NCBI GenBank assembly: GCA_017515635.1
Contig: JAFWFO010000050.1
Coordinates: forward strand, 1 to 38,913
Source: Selenomonadaceae bacterium
GTDB lineage: Bacteria > Bacillota > Negativicutes > Selenomonadales > Selenomonadaceae
DNA length: 38,913 nucleotides
Reading direction: 5' to 3'
Positions 34,014-38,913 of this stretch are shown piece by piece. A program made the position numbers and the translations under genes. Numbering within the stretch: the first letter of the stretch is position 1; the number at the start of each line of letters is the position of its first letter. The notes under the pieces were generated by a model. That model made no database searches and was not told where the DNA came from. It saw nothing but the letters and a program-made list of their open reading frames with translations.

Positions 34014-34950
34014 CGCGCACCCCGTAAATTTCGCTGAGAATTTTAATTTTCCGTGCCCAATGCAGGTGACATTTAATTTCGTTCATGCGCGAGCCGTCGA
34101 CGCTCTTCATGACGCCATGCGTGCCCGATTTCCAATTCAAAAGCTGATTGGCGTCGTCCAAATCGTTTTTGGAAACCTTCATTGAATCGAAGATAAACGG
34201 CAACTGCGCGGGATGAATCGAAGTTTTTCCGACAAAGCCGTTCGCAACGTCAAGTTCAAGTTCGCGTTTCAAGCCGACCGCCCACGCGCCGTTGTTGTGA
34301 CCGTTGAAATAATTCCAAACCGCGCCCGAAACGGCATAGTCGCGAGAGAAAACGTTCAGAATGTCGCTCAAGATGTCGCGGATAATGCACAGGTCGTAAA
34401 CGGTTTGATTCATGTTGCGGCGCAAACCGTACAGATTGCAAAAATCGTTGACGCCGACGCGCACATTAAGCACCATGTCTTTTGATTCGTCGAGCAGTTG
34501 TTTCATCGACAAAAGTTCCGTGCGTCTTGTTGCAATGCTTGCAACGCGTTTACTTTCGAGCGTGGGCATGACGAAACGCCCCGTTTGGCGGGCGACATTA
34601 ATAAATTCCGTGCCGTTGCTCATGTCGAATTTCGGCAATATATAACCCGTCAAAACTTTCGAGCGCGAGCCGATTTTTTCATGGAAAATTTCCAGATGAC
34701 GCGGCGAACGAATGCGCACGAAAATCAGCGGCAATTCTCTTTCGAGTGATTCAAGTTCAATCAAAATTTTTTCGAGGGATTTTTCCGCTTCGTCGACAGA
34801 ATCGTCTGAAATCGAATCTTCCAAACAAAAAGCCACCGAAGTTAATTGCGGCAGCTTGTCTTGCGAAAGATTTTGAACGAAGTTTTTTTGGAATGCCGGC
34901 ATGTAAAGCAAGCCGCCGACTTTGTATTGTAAAATTTCTTTGTCGAGCAT
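33997..34950 (-). CDS. CitE-like aldolase/lyase (HpcH/HpaI family)
   Basis: A 317-residue TIM-barrel protein of the citrate-lyase-beta/HpcH type. Landmarks are GGLLYMPAF at the first strand, VAFCLEDSI with the metal-binding acid pair, FVRIRSPRH with the substrate arginine, MPTLES with the second acidic ligand, and GKTSIHPAQLPFI near the C-terminus. In Ter-linked operons this enzyme stands with the PRTase/TRSP, StiP and HAD proteins. It has no citrate lyase partners (alpha, gamma) here, so it is not citrate lyase. First gene of the operon, ATG 34950 behind GGAGG, promoter at 34981-35009. Confidence 0.87.
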   Translation of the reverse strand: MLDKEILQYKVGGLLYMPAFQKNFVQNLSQDKLPQLTSVAFCLEDSISDDSVDEAEKSLEKILIELESLERELPLIFVRIRSPRHLEIFHEKIGSRSKVLTGYILPKFDMSNGTEFINVARQTGRFVMPTLESKRVASIATRRTELLSMKQLLDESKDMVLNVRVGVNDFCNLYGLRRNMNQTVYDLCIIRDILSDILNVFSRDYAVSGAVWNYFNGHNNGAWAVGLKRELELDVANGFVGKTSIHPAQLPFIFDSMKVSKNDLDDANQLLNWKSGTHGVMKSVDGSRMNEIKCHLHWARKIKILSEIYGVRDEKLF

Positions 34951-34980
34951 TTGATACCTCCATAAAAAGTTTTTCGGCGC

Positions 34981-35009
34981 ATTTTACCCGCATTGACAAT
35001 CAAAGTCAA
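34981..35009 (-). promoter_or_regulatory. Promoter of the CitE-TRSP-StiP-HAD-membrane protein operon
   Basis: On the reverse strand TTGACT (35009-35004), a 17-base spacer and TAAAAT (34986-34981), 31 bases upstream of the CitE-like start. It lies in the 92-base gap after the RsmJ-like gene and overlaps the inverted repeat described separately. Confidence 0.85.
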
Positions 35010-35023
35010 TGACAAAAGTCAAT
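34992..35023. promoter_or_regulatory. Probable operator: inverted repeat plus extra half-site over the promoter
   Basis: ATTGAC (34992-34997), seven bases, GTCAAT (35005-35010) form a dyad that covers the -35 and part of the spacer. A third GTCAAT half-site (35018-35023) follows eight bases later on the same strand. A regulator binding here would block the -35. Beyond it the block AATCACTTTTC occurs twice (35021-35031 and 35040-35050), the second inside the end of the RsmJ-like gene. Confidence 0.6.
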
Positions 35024-35042
35024 CACTTTTCGCGTCAACGAA

Positions 35043-35828
35043 TCACTTTTCAATTACGCCGAACGAAACGGAACTGTATTTGCCGCTGTCGGTGATGATT
35101 TTAAAACCGAGCCGAGCGAATTCCGGACTGCCCGAATGTTCCTTCATGACGACGCGGAATTTTGCGACGCGACAAGCTTCACGAACAATTTCGGGCGTCA
35201 ACGGATTTTTTTCGGCGAGCGGGCGCAACGGATTAATTCCCGAACTTTTTTGGACGGGGCGACGAAACATCGGATCAAAGTAAACCGCGTCGAAAGAATT
35301 TTCCGCACATGTCGGCAAAAAATTTTCTGCGGCGATGTTGATGACTTCGATTCGGCGCATTGCCTCCAAAATGTGCGGGCTGTCTTCGGAAAAATTTTTC
35401 AAGCCGTGGCGAACAATTTCGGCGATAAGCGGATTAATTTCGAGCGCGACAACTTTGCCCGTCGAGCCCGCGACGAAACTTGAAACAATGGCGTCGGAAC
35501 CTAATCCAAGCGTGCAATCGAGAATTTTTGAGCCTGCGGAAATTTTCAGCGCGTCAACAAGTCTGTCGCCGTTGCCTTCGCGCAGATTTTTTATTCGCAG
35601 GTGCGCCGTGTTCGGGTGAAAAAATAATTCGCCCGCCGAATTTATGACGCTCAACGAATTTTTCTTGACGAGTAAAATATTTTCGACGCCGTGAATTTTT
35701 TTCAGCTTGTCGAACGAAAAATCTTCGCGTTTGACAAATTTGCCGCCGAGTCTTGAAGAAATTTCTTCCGCAAGCCGTTCAATTTCCGAATCGGCTTTGC
35801 GACCGGTCGTCACGATAAATTTTTCCAT
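35043..35828 (-). CDS. RsmJ-like class I SAM-dependent methyltransferase
   Basis: A 261-residue protein. The first 85 residues are an N-terminal domain (TTGRKADSEIERLAEEISSRLGGKF). The methyltransferase core starts with ILDCTLGLGSDAIVSSFVAG (motif I), VVALEINPLI (motif II) and contains DAVYFDPMFRRP, the DPMF motif characteristic of RsmJ, the 16S rRNA m2G methyltransferase. The C-terminus is KYSSVSFGVIEK. Function in rRNA methylation is likely but not proven by motif alone. I choose ATG 35828 with GGAGG upstream; the open frame to 36002 passes through a terminator hairpin and the toxin locus. Confidence 0.83.
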   Translation of the reverse strand: MEKFIVTTGRKADSEIERLAEEISSRLGGKFVKREDFSFDKLKKIHGVENILLVKKNSLSVINSAGELFFHPNTAHLRIKNLREGNGDRLVDALKISAGSKILDCTLGLGSDAIVSSFVAGSTGKVVALEINPLIAEIVRHGLKNFSEDSPHILEAMRRIEVINIAAENFLPTCAENSFDAVYFDPMFRRPVQKSSGINPLRPLAEKNPLTPEIVREACRVAKFRVVMKEHSGSPEFARLGFKIITDSGKYSSVSFGVIEK

Positions 35829-35845
35829 TAACAAACCTCCGTTGC

Positions 35846-35877
35846 AAAAAAATCGACGAGCCGCACCGTGCGACCCG
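35846..35877 (-). terminator. Reverse-strand terminator just upstream of the RsmJ-like gene
   Basis: On the reverse strand CGGGTCGC (35877-35870) pairs with GCGGCTCG (35864-35857), eight pairs with two G-U, loop of 5, then TCG and seven T (35852-35846). It is only 18 bases from the RsmJ-like start and 10 from its SD. It could stop readthrough from the antisense RNA of the toxin locus, or attenuate the methyltransferase mRNA. Confidence 0.72.
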
Positions 35878-35879
35878 CC

Positions 35880-35908
35880 TTGATTAAATTTGTCGCGAAT
35901 GATAAAAT
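35880..35908 (+). promoter_or_regulatory. Promoter of the type I toxin mRNA (RNA I)
   Basis: TTGATT (35880-35885), a 17-base spacer and TAAAAT (35903-35908). Transcription should start near 35915, giving a leader of about 47 bases before the GTG start at 35962. Confidence 0.78.
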
Positions 35909-35920
35909 CGTCCGCGTTAC

Positions 35921-35955
35921 CACCCGACCCTGAAGTTATTAACGGAAAGGGGGTG
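35921..35955 (+). promoter_or_regulatory. Leader hairpin that masks the toxin Shine-Dalgarno
   Basis: CACC (35921-35924) and CCCT (35928-35931) pair with GGTG and AGGG of AGGGGGTG (35948-35955), with a 3-base bulge (CGA) on the left arm. The right arm is the SD itself (AAAGGGGGTGAT at 35946-35957, nearly perfect). The loop (35932-35947) carries the first copy of direct repeat a. Masking of a very strong SD in a leader hairpin is the known translational brake of Fst/par toxin mRNAs. Confidence 0.7.
35935..35947 (+). repeat. Direct repeat a, left copy (toxin mRNA leader loop)
   Basis: GTTATTAACGGAA; the right copy, GTTATTATCCGAA at 36165-36177, matches in 11 of 13 positions. The left copy lies in the loop of the SD-masking hairpin. 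The right copy is transcribed from the other strand at the 5' end of the antisense RNA, so the two RNAs can pair here. Confidence 0.7.
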
Positions 35956-35972
35956 ATAATCGTGGACGATCT
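35952..35972 (+). repeat. Direct repeat b, left copy (toxin SD/start region)
   Basis: GGTGATAA, one base, then CGTGGACGATCT. The right copy at 36136-36157 has the same two blocks separated by two bases (CA) instead of one (T). All 20 flanking bases are identical. The left copy holds the end of the SD and the GTG start codon, so an RNA complementary to the right copy would cover the toxin's ribosome-binding site. Confidence 0.85.
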
Positions 35973-36060
35973 GATCGTCATTTTAGAAATAATTGTGGGC
36001 AATGTTGCTTCGCTCTTTGTCTACGATTGGCTCAAAAAGTTTTTCAAGGATGGTGACTGA
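35962..36060 (+). CDS. Fst/par-like type I toxin peptide
   Basis: A 32-residue peptide, too short for routine gene calling. Sequence begins (GTG start) MDDLIVILEIIVGNVASLF, a single hydrophobic helix of about 19 residues preceded by two aspartates, followed by VYDWLKKFFKDGD, a short amphipathic charged tail. This matches the layout of Fst-family membrane toxins (short acidic or polar N-terminus, one helix with a conserved glycine-valine-type centre, charged W/L-K tail). The SD AAAGGGGGTGAT is nearly perfect. Its promoter, SD-masking leader, shared terminator, antisense promoter and repeat pairs all fit the par arrangement. Homology by sequence alone is weak at this length. Confidence 0.75.
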   Translation: MDDLIVILEIIVGNVASLFVYDWLKKFFKDGD

Positions 36061-36086
36061 GCCAAAACTTGCGCCTTCTTGACGCA

Positions 36087-36130
36087 ATCCCCCAAATCGG
36101 TTTGCCTGACCGAGCTTGGGGGATTTTTTT
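36087..36130 (+). terminator. Terminator shared by toxin mRNA and antisense RNA
   Basis: ATCCCCCAA (36087-36095) pairs with TTGGGGGAT (36116-36124); inside it TCGGT (36097-36101) pairs with ACCGA (36109-36113) over a 7-base loop. Seven T follow (36124-36130). On the reverse strand the same hairpin forms but is followed by a weaker tail (GCGTC); a small TTGCG/CGCAA hairpin with a TTTT stretch (36086-36064 region) may complete termination there. Confidence 0.85.
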
Positions 36131-36135
36131 GCGCC

Positions 36136-36157
36136 GGTGATAACACGTGGACGATCT
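36136..36157 (+). repeat. Direct repeat b, right copy (within antisense RNA)
   Basis: GGTGATAA-CA-CGTGGACGATCT. See the left copy at 35952-35972; no coding frame is needed to explain its conservation, as it lies downstream of the toxin terminator. Confidence 0.85.
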
Positions 36158-36164
36158 CAAATCT

Positions 36165-36177
36165 GTTATTATCCGAA
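36165..36177 (+). repeat. Direct repeat a, right copy (5' end of antisense RNA)
   Basis: GTTATTATCCGAA, 11 of 13 identical to 35935-35947. It lies at or just downstream of the predicted antisense transcription start on the reverse strand, so about ten of these bases would be single-stranded at the 5' end of the antisense RNA. Confidence 0.65.
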
Positions 36178-36180
36178 CAG

Positions 36181-36209
36181 ATTATATCAACCGAAAAAAT
36201 TTTTGGCAA
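36181..36209 (-). promoter_or_regulatory. Promoter of the antisense antitoxin RNA
   Basis: On the reverse strand TTGCCA (36209-36204), a 17-base spacer and TATAAT (36186-36181) with an extended -10 TG. This is stronger than the toxin promoter on the opposite side, as expected for an antitoxin RNA. It lies four bases from the TAXI gene stop codon, so it is not that gene's promoter. Confidence 0.82.
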
Positions 36210-36212
36210 GGA

Positions 36213-37172
36213 TTATTTGAGGACTTTCGCCGCGCCTTCGTTCATCTTGATGAAGTCGAGCCCTTTGCTTGCATTGTCTTTGTTGATGTTTTTGCCTGCC
36301 GCATGAGCCGCCACGATTTTGTCGACGTTATCAAAAATCGCTTTGGTCAATTTTTCGCCGAGAGCCGCATCGATTTTGTCGTTGGCGACGAGAATTGCCA
36401 TGACGCTGACGGAAGTAATTTCTTCGTCAAATCCCTGGTACGTGCCGGCGGGGACAACTGTCTTGGTGTAGAACGGATATTTTTCGGCAAGGTTTTTGAT
36501 GTGTTCGTCGTCAATCGGCAGGAGACGAATTTTTTTCTGCGAAGAAATATCTTGCACGGAAGCCGTGGGATAACCCGCAGTCAAGAACGCGGCGTCAACT
36601 GTGCCGTCTTTGAGCGCGTAAGCACCTTCGGCAAACGACAGAAATTGTTCGTCAATGTCGTTGTAGGTGATTCCGTAAGCTTCAAGGATTTGGCGGGCGT
36701 TGGCCTCTGCACCGGAACCGGCAGCACCGACCGCGACGCGTTTGCCCCTTAAGTCGTTTATGCTTTTAATGCCGGAATCTTCAGTAACAACGAATTGGCA
36801 AGTTTCGGGATACAGCGAGGCGATACCAAAGAGGTTTTCAATCTTGCCGCCTTCCTCGAACATTTCTTTGCCGTTGACCGCGTAATAAGTAATATCGTTT
36901 TGAACGATTGCGAGCTCAACTTGTTTGTCCTTGAGCATGTTGATGTTGGCGACGGATGCGCCTGTCGACTGTGCGCTTGCGTTCATGCCGTTTTTGTTGA
37001 GGACTTCGGCAATCGCGCCGCCAATCGGGTAGTACGTGCCGGCCGTGCCGCCCGTGGCGATGTTGATGAATTGCTCCTTGTCCGCACCGCCGCCGCAACC
37101 CGCGACGCCGACCGCCAAAGCCACGGCACAAAGAGCCGTTGCGACCCGTTTGAACAACTTGGTCAGCTTCAT
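36213..37172 (-). CDS. TAXI-family TRAP transporter solute-binding lipoprotein
   Basis: A 319-residue protein with a lipoprotein signal (VATALCAVALAVGVAGCGGG, cysteine near residue 26). The body starts INIATGGTAGTYYPIGGAIAEVLN, the signature of TAXI-type TRAP receptors, and has the second-lobe motif LRGKRVAVGAAGSGAEANARQIL. TRAP receptors feed a two-part membrane permease (DctQ/DctM or fused), commonly for carboxylates or glutamate; no permease gene is near, so partner and substrate are unknown. GGAG precedes ATG 37172. No terminator of its own is obvious; transcription runs toward the antisense RNA promoter. Confidence 0.9.
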   Translation of the reverse strand: MKLTKLFKRVATALCAVALAVGVAGCGGGADKEQFINIATGGTAGTYYPIGGAIAEVLNKNGMNASAQSTGASVANINMLKDKQVELAIVQNDITYYAVNGKEMFEEGGKIENLFGIASLYPETCQFVVTEDSGIKSINDLRGKRVAVGAAGSGAEANARQILEAYGITYNDIDEQFLSFAEGAYALKDGTVDAAFLTAGYPTASVQDISSQKKIRLLPIDDEHIKNLAEKYPFYTKTVVPAGTYQGFDEEITSVSVMAILVANDKIDAALGEKLTKAIFDNVDKIVAAHAAGKNINKDNASKGLDFIKMNEGAAKVLK

Positions 37173-37217
37173 GATGAAAACACTCCTCTCAAACAGATAA
37201 ACAAAAATTTCAGACAG

Positions 37218-37247
37218 ATTATATCACAAGTCAATTCGCCGCGACAA
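37218..37247 (-). promoter_or_regulatory. Promoter of the TAXI gene
   Basis: On the reverse strand TTGTCG (37247-37242), an 18-base spacer and TATAAT (37223-37218) with an extended -10 TG (TGATATAAT), 46 bases upstream of the start. Confidence 0.75.
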
Positions 37248-37327
37248 GACAAATTAAAGTTCACCCGAAAAAAAATCGAACATTGTTGTATAATGTCCGA
37301 AACGAATCGAAGGGAGCTGAAATTTAA

Positions 37328-38913
37328 ATGCCACTTATAGACTCAAACGCGACGGGCATACGACCGATAGACAGGCAACGACCAACCGACGAAATAAGCG
37401 GAGTACGGCGGCGCGACGACGGCACATCTTCGGGCGGTTTTCGGCCGCAGACGAACGTATCACTTAAAACGGCAATTCAAGACTTGACGGGCACGCTCAG
37501 CAAAATCGGCGCACAAGAAAAATTCGGCATACAAAAAATGCCGGCAGAAGTCGGCGACGTAGTCAAAAACATTTTGCAACAGTCGTTTTCAATGGAGGCG
37601 ACACTTTCCAAAGGAATCGGCTCCACGGTTGAAAGTCAACGTTTCTCGACGGATCAGCTGATGTTGTTTTCGCGAATGCTTTTGCAAATCGGTGCGCTTG
37701 CCGAAAAAGGTTATTCAATGGAACTTAGCGACGAAACTCAAATTTTGTTGTCGCAGTTAAAAAATTTAGTCGTGTCGGAAGATGGCGGCGAAGCATTTGA
37801 ACCGGTGTTGATGTCGAAGGCGGCCTTTGAACTCGTCGACGCGAAAACCGCCGAACAACTTCCGCAGGCTCTGTACGAAATGTTGGCACAGCTCGCACGA
37901 ATGACCATGCCGCAACAACAGCAAGAACCGCCGTCGGAAGGAATGCAATTTTTAAAACAGCTCGTGCGATATTTCATGCCGCGCCCCTCCGTCGACGCCG
38001 AAACTCAGCCGCAACAGGAGCAAGCTCAGCAACAACCGCAGGAACAGGAGCAAGCACAGCAACAACGTCCGCAACAGCAATCGGCGACGCGCAGATTTTT
38101 AGAGTCGATGTTCAAAAATTTCGGCGGACGTTTTAACACGCCTACACAAGGACAGCAACAACCGCAAGCTCAACAGAATTTGCCGCAGGGACAAAATCAA
38201 CCGCAAGCTCAACAAAACTTGCCGCAAGGACAGAATCAGCCGCAAGCTCAGCAAAATTTGCCACAGGGACAGAATCAGCCGCAAGCTCAACAAAATTTGC
38301 CGCAGAATCAGAATCAACCTCAAGCTCAACAGAATTTCCCGCAGGGACAAAATCAACCGCAAGCTCAACAAAATTTGCCGCAGAATCAGAATCAGCCGCA
38401 AGCTCAACAAAATTATCAGCCGAATCAAAGTCAACCTCAAGCTCAACAAAATTTGCCGCAGGGACAGAATCAGCCGCAAGCTCAACAAAATTTGCCGCAG
38501 AATCAGAATCAGCCGCAAGCTCAACAAAACTTCCCGCAGAATCAGAATCAGCCGCAAGCTCAACAAAATTTGCCGCAGAATCAGAATCAGCCGCAGGCTC
38601 AGCAAAATTTCCCGCAGAATCAAAGTCAACCGCAAGCTCAACAGAATTTCCCGCAGGGACAAAATCAGCCGCAGGCTCAGCAAAATTATCAGCCGAATCA
38701 GAATCAGCCGCAGGCTCAGCAAAATTATCAGCCGAATCAAAGTCAGGCGCAAGCTCAGCAAAATTTCCCGCAGAATCAGAATCAGCCGCAAGCTCAACAA
38801 AACTTCCCGCAGAATCAGAATCAACCGCAAGCTCAACAAAACTTGCCGCAAGGACAGAATCAGCCGCAAGCTCAACAAAACTTCCCGCAGAATCAGAATC
38901 AACCGCAGACGCA
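37328..38913 (+). CDS. Q/N/P-rich tandem-repeat protein, open at the window end
   Basis: The frame from ATG 37328 runs without stop for 528 codons to the window edge. Residues 1-45 are polar and basic; 46-205 form a helical region (TNVSLKTAIQDLTGTLSKIG, ADVVKNILQQSFSMEATLSK, LMLFSRMLLQIGALAEKGY); 206-278 are Q-rich with short helices (MQFLKQLVRYFMP, RRFLESMFKNFGG). From residue 279 there are 19 copies of a 13-residue unit PQAQQN-[L/F/Y]-PQ-x-Q-x-Q (or YQPNQ). No signal peptide. AAGGGAG lies about 11 bases upstream of ATG, and a TATAAT at 37289-37294 is a possible -10 without a good -35. Family unknown; the domain after the repeats is outside the window. Confidence 0.8.
   Translation, partial: MPLIDSNATGIRPIDRQRPTDEISGVRRRDDGTSSGGFRPQTNVSLKTAIQDLTGTLSKIGAQEKFGIQKMPAEVGDVVKNILQQSFSMEATLSKGIGSTVESQRFSTDQLMLFSRMLLQIGALAEKGYSMELSDETQILLSQLKNLVVSEDGGEAFEPVLMSKAAFELVDAKTAEQLPQALYEMLAQLARMTMPQQQQEPPSEGMQFLKQLVRYFMPRPSVDAETQPQQEQAQQQPQEQEQAQQQRPQQQSATRRFLESMFKNFGGRFNTPTQGQQQPQAQQNLPQGQNQPQAQQNLPQGQNQPQAQQNLPQGQNQPQAQQNLPQNQNQPQAQQNFPQGQNQPQAQQNLPQNQNQPQAQQNYQPNQSQPQAQQNLPQGQNQPQAQQNLPQNQNQPQAQQNFPQNQNQPQAQQNLPQNQNQPQAQQNFPQNQSQPQAQQNFPQGQNQPQAQQNYQPNQNQPQAQQNYQPNQSQAQAQQNFPQNQNQPQAQQNFPQNQNQPQAQQNLPQGQNQPQAQQNFPQNQNQPQT
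38162..38913 (+). repeat. Nineteen 39-bp coding tandem repeats plus a partial copy
   Basis: Units begin at 38162 and every 39 bases up to 38903, with no length change. The first 18 bases (PQAQQN) are almost invariant at protein level; positions 7-13 vary among LPQGQNQ, LPQNQNQ, FPQGQNQ, FPQNQNQ, FPQNQSQ, YQPNQSQ and YQPNQNQ. Codon choice varies (CAA/CAG, AAT/AAC, CCG/CCT), while length is strictly kept in frame. Units 14 and 15 (38669, 38708) are nearly identical neighbours, suggesting a recent duplication. Confidence 0.95.

Larger units (their letters stand above)
36087..36174 (-). ncRNA. Antisense antitoxin RNA (RNA II)
   Basis: Predicted RNA of about 90 bases, starting near 36174 from the promoter at 36181-36209 and running into the shared terminator (and perhaps 20 bases further). 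It carries complements of repeat a (36165-36174 part) at its 5' end and of repeat b (36136-36157) in the middle, plus the full complement of the terminator hairpin. It has no start codon with an SD, so it is unlikely to be coding. In par of plasmid pAD1 the homologous RNA blocks toxin translation by pairing at two repeats and the terminator loop. Ends are inferred. Confidence 0.68.

Noticed and set aside
35912..35930. T-box-like string on the reverse strand (GGGTGGTAACGCGG) upstream of the RsmJ-like gene, with a terminator hairpin after it
   Set aside because: The stretch is fully explained as the complement of the toxin mRNA leader arm. The terminator arm does not overlap it as in T-boxes, no Stem I motifs are visible upstream (that space is the toxin locus), and the gene is not linked to amino acid supply. 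An Infernal search with RF00230 would settle it.
38099..38902. Long reverse-strand frame of 267 codons with regular L/I/R periodicity
   Set aside because: It is the shadow of the 39-bp coding repeats; it lacks an SD and the + strand frame is open with a start, SD and a non-repeated N-terminal domain.
38162..38913. Regular repeats as a CRISPR array
   Set aside because: Units are contiguous without unique spacers and stay in frame as a 13-residue protein repeat.

Overview
The window looks like a chromosomal segment of an anaerobic, low-to-mid-GC member of the Firmicutes lineage, most likely a Negativicutes/Selenomonadales-type bacterium. That placement is an inference from the rpmH-rnpA-yidD-yidC-jag block, a short Firmicutes-style YidC, near-perfect AGGAGG Shine-Dalgarno (SD) sites with many TTG and GTG starts, and the many exported flavodoxin and DUF362 proteins. 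No 16S rRNA or tRNA gene is present to confirm it. Every intergenic gap is short; none exceeds about 215 bases.

Left part (1-5.9 kb, mostly + strand): the 5' end of an IS5-type transposase abuts the rpmH promoter. It is followed by rpmH, rnpA, yidD, yidC and jag/khpB, a small SAM methyltransferase, mnmE, and an exported FlgT-N-like protein. 5.9-9.4 kb (- strand): one run of argG, argH, a shortened BrnT-like toxin gene, a BrnA-like antitoxin gene and a cupin gene. 9.4-12.2 kb: a GT-C-type membrane glycosyltransferase converging on a monofunctional GT51 transglycosylase. 12.3-15.6 kb (- strand): an extracytoplasmic redox operon (Tat flavodoxin, SDR oxidoreductase, lipoprotein flavodoxin, Tat DUF362) behind a promoter with a 19-bp spacer and an internal dyad.

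15.7-20 kb (+ strand): a three-gene, translationally coupled operon of two different dynamin-like GTPases around a small two-helix membrane protein. 20.1-30.7 kb: a hybrid sensor kinase with a separate HPt protein, a second DUF362 gene, an unrecognised protein, a GH1 6-phospho-beta-glucosidase, thiC behind a terminator-like leader hairpin, and an OmpR/EnvZ-type pair. The HPt/hybrid-kinase operon and the OmpR-type pair have almost identical promoters.

30.7-35 kb (- strand): a tight five-gene operon (CitE-like lyase, phosphoribosyltransferase with TRSP domain, StiP-type protein with PELOTA domain, HAD hydrolase, four-helix membrane protein). The first four match the biosynthetic core described beside tellurite-resistance (Ter) stress systems, but no ter gene is present here. 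35-37.2 kb: an RsmJ-like methyltransferase, then a compact locus with every architectural hallmark of a par/Fst-type type I toxin-antitoxin (32-residue hydrophobic peptide, sequestered SD, convergent antisense RNA, shared terminator, two direct-repeat pairs), then an orphan TAXI-type TRAP binding protein. 37.3 kb to the end: a protein open at the window edge whose tail is 19 exact-length 39-bp repeats encoding a Q/N/P-rich 13-residue unit.

The observations I consider most worth follow-up are the type I toxin-antitoxin locus at 35.88-36.21 kb, the dynamin triad at 15.7-20 kb, and the StiP/TRSP operon with its extra membrane protein and repeat-laden promoter.
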